The notes under the pieces were generated by a model. It worked only from the letters and a program-made list of their open reading frames with translations. It did no database searches and was not told the DNA's origin. Shown here piece after piece: positions 25,038 to 31,944 of a DNA stretch of 64,000 nt; position 1 is the first letter of the stretch, and every line of letters begins with the position of its first letter. A program made the translations under genes and the position numbers. The stretch comes from JBNKZU01 sp050301795 (lineage in GTDB: Bacteria; Pseudomonadota; Gammaproteobacteria; Thiohalomonadales; Thiohalomonadaceae), in NCBI GenBank assembly GCA_050301795.1, contig JBNKZU010000033.1, positions 1 to 64,000 of the forward strand. The letters are read 5' to 3'.

Positions 25038-25805
25038 ATGACAGCCCCAATTACAGCCTCCATTTCAGATACCGGAAAATCACGTGTCGCATGTAGCGAT
25101 TGTAGCCTTCATAAAATATGTCTACCGACAGGTATTGATGGTAATGACCTCGAAGAACTGGATACCATCATCAAACGACCTCAACCTTTTAAGCGTGGTG
25201 AAATCCTCTTCGACACCGGTTCAAAATTTCAATCGATCTACGCTATTCGATCAGGCTCAATTAAAAGCTTTGTCTCAGAAAACGGGAATGAGCAGATCAC
25301 CGGATTTCACCTCCCTGGCGAACTCCTTGGCCTTGAGGCAATCCATTCAACTGTTCACACCACCACAACTCAGGCAATGGAAAGTACCTGTTTATGTGAA
25401 ATCCCATTCAATCGTCTTCAATCGCTTGGAAAAAGATCCCCAATACTACAACAACAACTCTTAGCCATTATGAGTCGGGAGATTCAACACGATCAGGATA
25501 TGGTAAAGATTCTCGGAAGAAAGAGTGCCGAGGAGCGACTAGCTGCATTAATGGTTAACTTTTCAGAGCGCTACAAGAATAGAGGTTTTTCACCCACCGA
25601 ATTCAACCTGAGCATGTCGAGAAACGATATCAGTGGTTATCTTGGTCTAGCTGTCGAGACAGTTAGCCGAATATTTAGTCGTTTTCAGAAGAAAGGATTA
25701 CTGGAAGTACAGCGCAGACACATTTCAATTACTAATCTTGTAGCCTTACAGGCGATAGTCGCTGGCGCAGAGTCTATTTCGCAGAAAAACAGTAGAAATT
25801 TATAG
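25038..25805 (+). CDS. fnr: FNR-type oxygen-sensing transcription factor
   Basis: Crp/Fnr-family regulator of 255 residues. The [4Fe-4S] cluster ligands of FNR are all present: Cys19, Cys22 and Cys28 in ACSDCSLHKICLP, and Cys120 in LCEIPF (equivalent to E. coli Cys122). A cyclic-nucleotide-like beta domain (about 45-150) is followed by a dimerisation helix and an HTH domain. Its recognition helix VETVSRIFSRFQ keeps the E-xx-SR contacts for TTGAT-N4-ATCAA sites. Such a site lies 43 bases after its own stop, in front of the cbb3 oxidase region. It should control microaerobic and anaerobic expression, including ccoNOQP. Confidence 0.95.
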   Translation: MTAPITASISDTGKSRVACSDCSLHKICLPTGIDGNDLEELDTIIKRPQPFKRGEILFDTGSKFQSIYAIRSGSIKSFVSENGNEQITGFHLPGELLGLEAIHSTVHTTTTQAMESTCLCEIPFNRLQSLGKRSPILQQQLLAIMSREIQHDQDMVKILGRKSAEERLAALMVNFSERYKNRGFSPTEFNLSMSRNDISGYLGLAVETVSRIFSRFQKKGLLEVQRRHISITNLVALQAIVAGAESISQKNSRNL

Positions 25806-25848
25806 GGATTTAGTTAACACAAACAAAGTGAATAAATGATTTGCTTTG

Positions 25849-25862
25849 TTGACAAATATCAA
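25849..25862 (+). promoter_or_regulatory. FNR box with -10, class II promoter
   Basis: TTGACAAATATCAA matches the TTGAT-N4-ATCAA consensus at 9 of 10 positions. If the site is centred at -41.5, transcription would start near 25897, and TAACAT (25886-25891) falls where a -10 hexamer belongs. It lies downstream of fnr and about 440 bases before the ccoN start codon. Confidence 0.75.
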
Positions 25863-25895
25863 TGTTTTGGTATGGTTCATTCGGCTAACATTCGC

Positions 25896-25988
25896 ACAGT
25901 TCAACTAGAAGGAGTTGTCTGTAGACCGAAATAATATCGCGATAACACTCTAAAATTCTTGAGTAATTTTATATGGTTATCGTTTTTT
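25896..25988 (+). ncRNA. candidate FNR-activated small RNA (or ccoN leader attenuator)
   Basis: The predicted transcript from the FNR promoter begins with a stem-loop. ACAG (25896-25899) and CAACT (25902-25906) pair with AGTTG (25913-25917) and CTGT (25919-25922) around an AGAAGG loop. After about 17 unpaired bases comes a second, AT-rich hairpin: CGATAAC (25940-25946) with GTTATCG (25976-25982), and inner AAAATT (25952-25957) with AATTTT (25965-25970). Six T follow (25983-25988), an intrinsic-terminator layout. That would give an RNA of about 92 bases ending 315 bases before ccoN. The plan resembles the FNR-activated sRNA FnrS of E. coli, though no sequence similarity is claimed. The alternative is premature termination in a long ccoN leader. 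Confidence 0.45.
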
Positions 25989-26303
25989 CTTCATATCTTT
26001 GATGATGTGGAGTGGATCGGATATTATTTCAAGGGCAAACTTGTTAATATTCATTATTAATAATCGCGCGCAGACAATTTCAAAAAAAAGAACTGACAAA
26101 AATAATTGGGGTGAAATCCTTTTCAGTGAGTGGCTGATTGAAAAAGATCTCATTTCTTTTGGGCAATCAGGAAATATAAGGGGGCATCTAGGCCGCAGGA
26201 TAATAATTTAACAATAGCTTATCTGGTGGAGGGTGATGCCTCACGGCATTTCCGCCTTTTCCGGTTTTATCATCGTGGTAACAACAAAAAAAGGAGACTA
26301 CTC
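25989..26303. other. non-coding leader between candidate sRNA and ccoN
   Basis: About 315 bases without a supported gene. An in-frame extension of ccoN from 26226 exists but lacks a ribosome site and CcoN-like residues. The stretch contains the second FNR-type promoter and a small GATGCC/GGCATT hairpin (about 26235-26251) that would lie in the ccoN leader RNA. Confidence 0.5.
26138..26180 (+). promoter_or_regulatory. second, weaker FNR-type promoter for ccoNOQP
   Basis: TTGAAAAAGATCTC (26138-26151) matches 7 of 10 FNR consensus bases. TATAAG at 26175-26180 lies at the right distance for a -10 of a class II promoter starting near 26186. It is downstream of the terminator-like hairpin at 25940-25988, so it could drive ccoNOQP independently. 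The half-site match is modest. Confidence 0.35.
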
Positions 26304-27728
26304 GTGGCAACAACACAAGTAGAAGAAAAATATAGTTTCGACGTCGTACGGTGGTTCACCGTCATGGCGATCGTATATCTGGTTGTAGGTACCCTTGTTG
26401 GTGTCTACATTGCATCAGAACTGGCCTGGCCGGTTCTTAACCTCGACCTTGCAGAGATCTCATTCGGTAGATTGCGTCCTCTGCACACCAATGCGGTCAT
26501 CTTTGCATTTGGTGGTTGTGTGCTTATGGCCACTGGTTTTTACAGTGTTCAACGCACATGTGGCGTCTCTCTCTGGAGTGACAAACTCGCATGGTTTGTA
26601 TTCTGGGGATGGAATATCGTCATCGTTGCAGCGGTTATCACTCTTCCACTGGGTATCACTCAGGGTAAAGAGTACGCTGAACTTGAATGGCCTCTTGACC
26701 TGCTGATTGCACTGGTCTGGGTTGCCTTCACATTAAACTTCGCAATGACTATCGCTTCACGTAAGACCTCACATATCTATGTGTCTAACTGGTTCTTCCT
26801 GGGCATGATGGTCATGATCACCTACCTCCATGTTGTCAACTCATTGGCACTGCCTGTTAGTCTATGGAAGTCATACTCTGTATTCTCTGGCGTTCAAGAT
26901 GCAATGGTTCAGTGGTGGTATGGTCATAACGCTGTAGGTTACTACCTGACTGCTGGCTTCCTCGGCATCATGTACTACTTCGTTCCTAAGCAAGCTAATC
27001 GTCCTGTCTTCTCATATCGTCTGTCAGTTATCCATTTCTGGGCACTGATGTTCGGTTATGTATGGCTGGGTGCTCACCATCTTCAGTACACCGCTCTTCC
27101 TGATTGGACTGGTTCACTGGGTGCTGCGGTATCTCTGGCGATGATCATTCCATCATGGGGTGGTGCCGTTAACGGTATGATGACTCTGTCAGGTGCTTGG
27201 GACAAACTTCGTACTGACTATGTTTTACGCTTCCTCATCATGTCACTAGCCTTCTATGCAATGTCTACCTTCGAAGGTCCTGTCATGTCAGCGAAGACTG
27301 TAAACGCTCTGTCACACTACACTGACTGGACTGTTGGTCACGTGCATTCAGGTGCATTAGGCTGGGTAGCAATGGTTGGTTGTGGTGCTCTTTACCACAT
27401 CATCATGAAGCTGTGGAATACAGAAATGTACAGTGCAAAATTAGTAAACCTCCACTTCTGGATGGCTACTATCGGCGCTGTAATCTACATCACTGCGATG
27501 TGGGTTTCTGGAATCATGCAAGGTCTGATGTGGAGAGACTACGACGAGTTCGGTACTCTGACCTACACCTTTGCTGAGTCTGTTTCTGCAATGCATCCAT
27601 ACTATGCTATGCGCGCAATCGGCGGCGCTATTTACTGGGTTGGTGGAGCTATCATGCTTTATAACACCATTATGACTATCAGTACTGCAAGTCAGCGTAG
27701 TGCCAGCACTTCAGCAGCTACAGCATAA
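26304..27728 (+). CDS. ccoN: CcoN, catalytic subunit I of cbb3-type cytochrome c oxidase
   Basis: Haem-copper oxidase subunit (class C) that reduces oxygen at high affinity and pumps protons. The GTG at 26304 is chosen: AAGGAG lies 8 bases before it and the protein then begins ATTQVEEKYS-like, as CcoN proteins do. That gives 474 residues with 12 membrane segments. Metal ligands are visible: His in RPLHTNAVIFAF, His in WWYGHNAVGYY, the pair in GAHHLQYTA, and the haem ligands in TVGHVHSGALGW. It heads ccoNOQP, 12 bases before ccoO, and lies downstream of fnr and FNR-type promoters. Confidence 0.97.
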   Translation: MATTQVEEKYSFDVVRWFTVMAIVYLVVGTLVGVYIASELAWPVLNLDLAEISFGRLRPLHTNAVIFAFGGCVLMATGFYSVQRTCGVSLWSDKLAWFVFWGWNIVIVAAVITLPLGITQGKEYAELEWPLDLLIALVWVAFTLNFAMTIASRKTSHIYVSNWFFLGMMVMITYLHVVNSLALPVSLWKSYSVFSGVQDAMVQWWYGHNAVGYYLTAGFLGIMYYFVPKQANRPVFSYRLSVIHFWALMFGYVWLGAHHLQYTALPDWTGSLGAAVSLAMIIPSWGGAVNGMMTLSGAWDKLRTDYVLRFLIMSLAFYAMSTFEGPVMSAKTVNALSHYTDWTVGHVHSGALGWVAMVGCGALYHIIMKLWNTEMYSAKLVNLHFWMATIGAVIYITAMWVSGIMQGLMWRDYDEFGTLTYTFAESVSAMHPYYAMRAIGGAIYWVGGAIMLYNTIMTISTASQRSASTSAATA

Positions 27729-27740
27729 GGAGTTAATAAA

Positions 27741-28454
27741 ATGGCTGATAAAATCTATTCAACCAAATTTCAGGATAAGATCGAACGTAATGTCTTCCTG
27801 ATGTTAATCATGCTGGCTGTTCTGCTTTCAGTAGGTGGCCTCGTGGAAATTGCTCCTCTGTTCTGGTTGCCAGACACAATGGAGCACAACAAAAGTCCTG
27901 AGATCATGTGGGATCGTAAATCAGGTCAATCTCTGCATGACTGGAGTGCTGGCGATGGTATTCGTCCATACACTGCTCTTGAGCTTGCAGGACGTGATGT
28001 TTACATTCGTGAAGGTTGCTACACCTGCCATTCACAAATGATTCGTCCGTTCCGTGATGAGAAAGAGCGTTATGGTCACTATTCACTCGCTTCTGAATCT
28101 CAATACGACCACCCTTTCCAATGGGGCTCCAAGCGTACTGGTCCTGATCTAGCACGTGTTGGTGGTAAATACTCTGATGAGTGGCACCGTCAACATTTGA
28201 TCGCTCCTCGCTCGGTTGTACCTGAGTCAGTAATGCCCAACTACGGTTTCCTTGCTAAAGGAACTGTTGATAGTGTTGCAACTGCAAAAACTATGGGTGG
28301 CATGAAGATGTTGGGGGTTCCTTATACTCAAGAAGATATCAGTAAAGGCGCAGCCGAGGTTGAGGGTAAAACTGAACTCGACGCTGTCGTAGCATATCTC
28401 CAAGTACTGGGAACAATGGCGAAGTTGGACGAGACCAAGGATTATCGTGAGTAA
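27741..28454 (+). CDS. ccoO: CcoO, monohaem cytochrome c subunit of cbb3 oxidase
   Basis: Passes electrons to CcoN. The 237-residue protein has an N-terminal membrane anchor (about 18-40) and a periplasmic cytochrome domain with one haem motif, CYTCH at 93-97 within YIREGCYTCHSQMIRPF. Methionine ligation is likely in PESVMPNYG (about 155). It ends 8 bases inside ccoQ. Confidence 0.97.
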   Translation: MADKIYSTKFQDKIERNVFLMLIMLAVLLSVGGLVEIAPLFWLPDTMEHNKSPEIMWDRKSGQSLHDWSAGDGIRPYTALELAGRDVYIREGCYTCHSQMIRPFRDEKERYGHYSLASESQYDHPFQWGSKRTGPDLARVGGKYSDEWHRQHLIAPRSVVPESVMPNYGFLAKGTVDSVATAKTMGGMKMLGVPYTQEDISKGAAEVEGKTELDAVVAYLQVLGTMAKLDETKDYRE

Positions 28455-28659
28455 TTTGAGTGAATACTTTCATACTGATTGGGCAGCTATGACGCTCCAT
28501 GATTGGATCGGCACGATTATTACAGTTGCGATTTTCTTTATGATGATATGGGCTTATGTCCATGTGTTTAACCCAAAAAACAAAGCGAAATTCGAATCTT
28601 ACCGACATCTACCATTAGATGACGAAGGTTTTAAAGATACGGAGAAAAATAATGAGTGA
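28447..28659 (+). CDS. ccoQ: CcoQ, small cbb3 oxidase subunit
   Basis: A 70-residue protein with one membrane segment (about 17-36) and the family ending FNPKNKAKFESYRHLPLDDE. CcoQ stabilises the assembled cbb3 complex. It starts with GTG, overlaps the ccoO end by 8 bases, and its own stop overlaps the ccoP start by 8 bases, so the three genes are translationally coupled. Confidence 0.92.
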   Translation: MSNLSEYFHTDWAAMTLHDWIGTIITVAIFFMMIWAYVHVFNPKNKAKFESYRHLPLDDEGFKDTEKNNE

Positions 28660-29497
28660 AAATAACCCATTTCCCAATGAGAGTAACACTGGGCATTTTT
28701 GGGACGACAATCTACGCGAACTGACCAATGATCCACCCACATGGTGGCGAATTGGCTTCCACGCAAGCTGGATGCTCGTTCTCGTCTACAGCATTGTTTA
28801 TCCATCATGGCCTATGCTGACTACCCACTTTAAGGGTGTCACTGGCTGGACTGCAATCGGTGAATATAAGCGTGATGTTGCAGCTATTGAGCAAGTACGT
28901 TCCCAGTATGAGACTCAACTCGCTAACAAGTCAGTAGAAGCTATTCTTGCCGATAATGACCTGTCAAACTATGTTACCCGTTCAGCTAAAGTGCTATTCG
29001 GTGACAACTGTGCGGCATGTCACGGTGGTGGTGGTCAAGGCAATGTCAACTACCCTGTGCTAGCTGATGATGATTGGCTCTATGGTGGTGACATCAACAC
29101 TATCGTTGCCTCCATTACCAATGGCCGTCAAGGCATGATGCCTTCACATGCTAATCAGCTATCTGCTGCTGAAATTGACAAACTAGCTGCTGCAGTTGTA
29201 TCTGGCAATCCTGCCGGTGAGCCACTGTTTACATCTAAAGGCTGCTTTGCTTGTCATGGCGCAGACGGTAAAGGCATGCCTTTACTTGGTTCAGCTAACT
29301 TGACTGATGGCATCTGGCGTTTTGCTGCTGCTGATACATTGGCAAGTGTCAAATACACCATTACCCATGGTGTTAATGACCCGCAGGACAAAATGACTCG
29401 CAATGCGGTCATGCCTAAGTTCGGCGGTGCTAAGCTGAGTGAGACTGACATTAAAAAGCTCGCTGTTTATGTTCATAAACTCGGCGGCGGTCAGTAA
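28652..29497 (+). CDS. ccoP: CcoP, dihaem cytochrome c subunit of cbb3 oxidase
   Basis: Receives electrons from soluble cytochromes and feeds CcoO/CcoN. The start at 28652 is preferred over an upstream in-frame start: GGAG lies 8 bases before it, and the protein then begins MSENNPF. The 281-residue product has one membrane segment (about 36-54), followed by two cytochrome domains with CAACH (120-124) and CFACH (198-202). A hairpin and a small DUF3149 gene follow. Confidence 0.97.
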   Translation: MSENNPFPNESNTGHFWDDNLRELTNDPPTWWRIGFHASWMLVLVYSIVYPSWPMLTTHFKGVTGWTAIGEYKRDVAAIEQVRSQYETQLANKSVEAILADNDLSNYVTRSAKVLFGDNCAACHGGGGQGNVNYPVLADDDWLYGGDINTIVASITNGRQGMMPSHANQLSAAEIDKLAAAVVSGNPAGEPLFTSKGCFACHGADGKGMPLLGSANLTDGIWRFAAADTLASVKYTITHGVNDPQDKMTRNAVMPKFGGAKLSETDIKKLAVYVHKLGGGQ

Positions 29498-29520
29498 TCA
29501 AGACTGTGTGATATCAAACG

Positions 29521-29552
29521 GGTGGAGGTCACCCTCATGATTGACCTCCACC
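29521..29552 (+). other. strong intercistronic hairpin between ccoP and DUF3149 gene
   Basis: GGTGGAGGTCA (29521-29531) is a perfect inverted copy of TGACCTCCACC (29542-29552), an 11-pair GC-rich stem with a 10-base loop. No T tract follows, so it is unlikely to be an intrinsic terminator. It may protect the 3' end of ccoNOQP mRNA or set the level of the small downstream gene. Confidence 0.7.
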
Positions 29553-29573
29553 ACAACTGATAGAGGAACTATT

Positions 29574-29708
29574 ATGGACATATCGACACTTTTTAGTGAC
29601 CCAGTAGCTATGTGGTCTAGCATCACAGTTATTGTCACTACTATTATCATTGTCTTTATTGTTGCTAAAGTAATAAAGCTGATGAATAGCACACATTCAG
29701 AAGATTAA
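29574..29708 (+). CDS. DUF3149-type 44-residue membrane protein downstream of ccoP
   Basis: A small protein beginning MDISTLFSDPVAMWSS, then one strongly hydrophobic span (about 17-35) and a short basic then polar tail. AGAGGAAC lies 8 bases before the ATG. The LFSDPV lead-in plus single span matches DUF3149 proteins that often follow ccoNOQP in proteobacteria; their function is unknown but a link to oxidase assembly is plausible. An intrinsic terminator follows after 27 bases. Confidence 0.75.
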   Translation: MDISTLFSDPVAMWSSITVIVTTIIIVFIVAKVIKLMNSTHSED

Positions 29709-29734
29709 GCTTTTTAATCTACTGAGCCACACAT

Positions 29735-29762
29735 AAAGGGGGACTTTTGTCCCCCTTTTTTA
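29735..29762 (+). terminator. terminator of the ccoNOQP transcript
   Basis: AAAGGGGGAC pairs with GTCCCCCTTT around TTTT; the right arm is continuous with a T tract (29756-29760). It separates ccoNOQP and the small gene from ccoG. Confidence 0.93.
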
Positions 29763-29938
29763 TATTTACCCTCTCAATATCATAAGAATACTGTGATATA
29801 GTCACTTTCCCAGACGCATAGATCAAATAGATTTGCAGAACTGATTGTTATTGTTTTTTTCATATGAATAACCATCGACTTTCCCTTACAAACTAGATAT
29901 CTGTTCTACCAATATATTTGCGTAGAAAGGAGACAACT

Positions 29939-31363
29939 GTGAACCAACAAAGCAACACTGACGAGACTCAAAAATCGTTTGATGCTCTATATGAAGACCA
30001 AGAAACATGGCATGTAAATACTGGTGGAGAAACAATTCACGCAAAGCGTATTCCTGGTAAATTCAGAACCATAAAATGGTTGGCAGCTTCGGTTTGGTTA
30101 ATCTTCTTTCTTGGCCCCTACCTGAGATTTGGAGATCGGCAGGCTGTTCTTTTTGATATCCCTGGACGTCAATTCCATATCTTTAACGTCACTGTTCTAC
30201 CTCAAGACGTCTGGATGCTATCGCTTGTGCTGCTCTTCTTTGCAATTTTATTAGCAGCTGTTACCTCCGTCGCTGGCCGAGTGTTTTGTGGATTCTTCTG
30301 TTTCCAGACGATCTGGACTGATGTCTTCACTCTGATCGAGGAGAAGCTCGAAGGCAATCCAGGAATGCGCCGCAAGCTAGATAAGGCACCACTGTCTCCT
30401 AAAAAGTTTGTAATTAAATTTGTTAAACACTCCCTTTGGATGCTGATTGGATTTTTAACCGGTATCTCATTCACCTTATGGTTTGGTGATGCCTACGAAA
30501 CCTGGTCTGGCTTTTTTGCGCTCGATTTAAATGGTGTTCAATGGGCCGTGATAGTCGCCTTCACATTAGGCACATATACCTTCGCTGGTCACATGCGTGA
30601 ACAGGTTTGTTTCTGGTTGTGCCCGTATGCCCGATTCCAAGGCGTTATGTACGATCCAGATACACTACTTCCCACCTATGATTATCACCGTGGTGAGCCG
30701 CGCGGAAAGTTAAAGAAGGGTCAACCGATTGAAGGCAATGGCGATTGCATTTCTTGTAACATGTGTCTTGCTGTATGTCCGACTGGTGTGGATATTCGTG
30801 ATGGTCAACAGGAGGGCTGTATCACATGTGGCCTCTGTATTGATGCCTGTAATGAAATCATGGATAAGATTGGTAAACCGCGTGGGCTGGTACGTTACCT
30901 AACCCTAGATGAACTTTTAGGCAAGCCGATTCTTCCGCTGTATAAAAGAACGCGAGTATTGGTTTATCTAGGGATTCTTACCGTGGCGGTTGTAGGGATT
31001 CTTTATGGGATCACGCATCTTGGAAAGATAGAGCTAAAAGTGCTTCATGAACGTCAGCCTCTTTTTGTCAGACAGAGTGATGGCACCATTCAGAATAAGT
31101 ACGATCTCAAGGTCTTAAACAAAACTGATAAAGAGATGGAATTTACGGTTTCTGTGCGTGGTCCAAAAGGTCTGGAGTTGATTACAGATCGTGAGATCTT
31201 CTTTGCTAAACCGGGTCGAATCAACTCATACCCCGTTTTTGTTAAAGTACCTGATAATTTGCGAAAATCAGAGAGAGAAAATATCTATTTCAGGGTAGAA
31301 TCTGTTAAAGATTCGACAGCGAATGATGAATATAAAAGTATGTTTATCGGACCACATAAATAG
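29939..31363 (+). CDS. ccoG: CcoG, cbb3 oxidase accessory ferredoxin-like membrane protein
   Basis: Membrane iron-sulfur protein linked to copper reduction and delivery during cbb3 assembly. The GTG at 29939 has AGGAG 7-8 bases upstream and is preferred to an in-frame TTG 21 bases earlier. The 474-residue product has about five membrane segments, VFCGFFCFQTIWTD, and a dicluster ferredoxin motif (CISCNMCLAVCP and CITCGLCIDACN). A C-terminal immunoglobulin-like periplasmic domain lies at about 370-470. It starts ccoGHIS. Confidence 0.95.
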   Translation: MNQQSNTDETQKSFDALYEDQETWHVNTGGETIHAKRIPGKFRTIKWLAASVWLIFFLGPYLRFGDRQAVLFDIPGRQFHIFNVTVLPQDVWMLSLVLLFFAILLAAVTSVAGRVFCGFFCFQTIWTDVFTLIEEKLEGNPGMRRKLDKAPLSPKKFVIKFVKHSLWMLIGFLTGISFTLWFGDAYETWSGFFALDLNGVQWAVIVAFTLGTYTFAGHMREQVCFWLCPYARFQGVMYDPDTLLPTYDYHRGEPRGKLKKGQPIEGNGDCISCNMCLAVCPTGVDIRDGQQEGCITCGLCIDACNEIMDKIGKPRGLVRYLTLDELLGKPILPLYKRTRVLVYLGILTVAVVGILYGITHLGKIELKVLHERQPLFVRQSDGTIQNKYDLKVLNKTDKEMEFTVSVRGPKGLELITDREIFFAKPGRINSYPVFVKVPDNLRKSERENIYFRVESVKDSTANDEYKSMFIGPHK

Positions 31364-31398
31364 TGTGGTCTTCATCTGCAACCCGGAGTAAATGATAT

Positions 31399-31926
31399 AT
31401 GAGCGATAGCTCTCCTAGATTTCTATCTCAAAGCAATAACAAGGCGTTTAAAAACCCGTGGGTACTGGGGTTGTTGGCTGGGATTATCCTTGTTGTCAGT
31501 GTGAATGTAGGCTTTATTATCACTGCATTTATGACAACTCCGGGGCTTGTAGAAGAGGACTACTACGAAAAAGGAAGGGATATTGAGGCTAATGTTCGCC
31601 AGAAGGTTGCTGCAAGAACAAATCTAGGATGGCATGTCGTTCTAAATCTGCCTGATACTATCAAAATGGGCGTAGAGACTACCTTTCATCTGAATGTAGT
31701 TGATAAATCGGGACTACCATTGAATGAGGCGAATGTGACTGTCGACTTCTATCGCCCATCCGACGCAAATGCGGATCTCTCTTCAGTCGTAACATCTTTT
31801 GCTCCTGGAATATATCAAGCTAAAGTAACCTTGCCATTAAAAGGTATCTGGGAAGCTGTCGTAACCGTAAAATCCGGGGACAATAGCTACAACTTCAGAC
31901 AAAGATTCAGCGCTTCTGCAAGCTAA
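31399..31926 (+). CDS. ccoH: CcoH/FixH, cbb3 oxidase assembly protein
   Basis: Assembly factor of 175 residues with one membrane segment (about 22-46) and a periplasmic beta domain. Just after the span it has the FixH-type EEDYYEKGRDIE. GGAG lies 11 bases upstream of the start. It follows ccoG and precedes the copper ATPase gene, the standard order. Confidence 0.9.
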   Translation: MSDSSPRFLSQSNNKAFKNPWVLGLLAGIILVVSVNVGFIITAFMTTPGLVEEDYYEKGRDIEANVRQKVAARTNLGWHVVLNLPDTIKMGVETTFHLNVVDKSGLPLNEANVTVDFYRPSDANADLSSVVTSFAPGIYQAKVTLPLKGIWEAVVTVKSGDNSYNFRQRFSASAS

Positions 31927-31944
31927 TCTTATTATTACTTATTG

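Noticed and set aside
26226..26303. N-terminal extension of ccoN
   Set aside because: The GTG at 26304 has AAGGAG at good spacing and gives the usual CcoN start; the upstream residues look non-coding.
29764..29938. FNR box upstream of ccoG
   Set aside because: Several ATCAA or TTG-like pieces occur, but no pair has the 4-base spacing of the FNR consensus.
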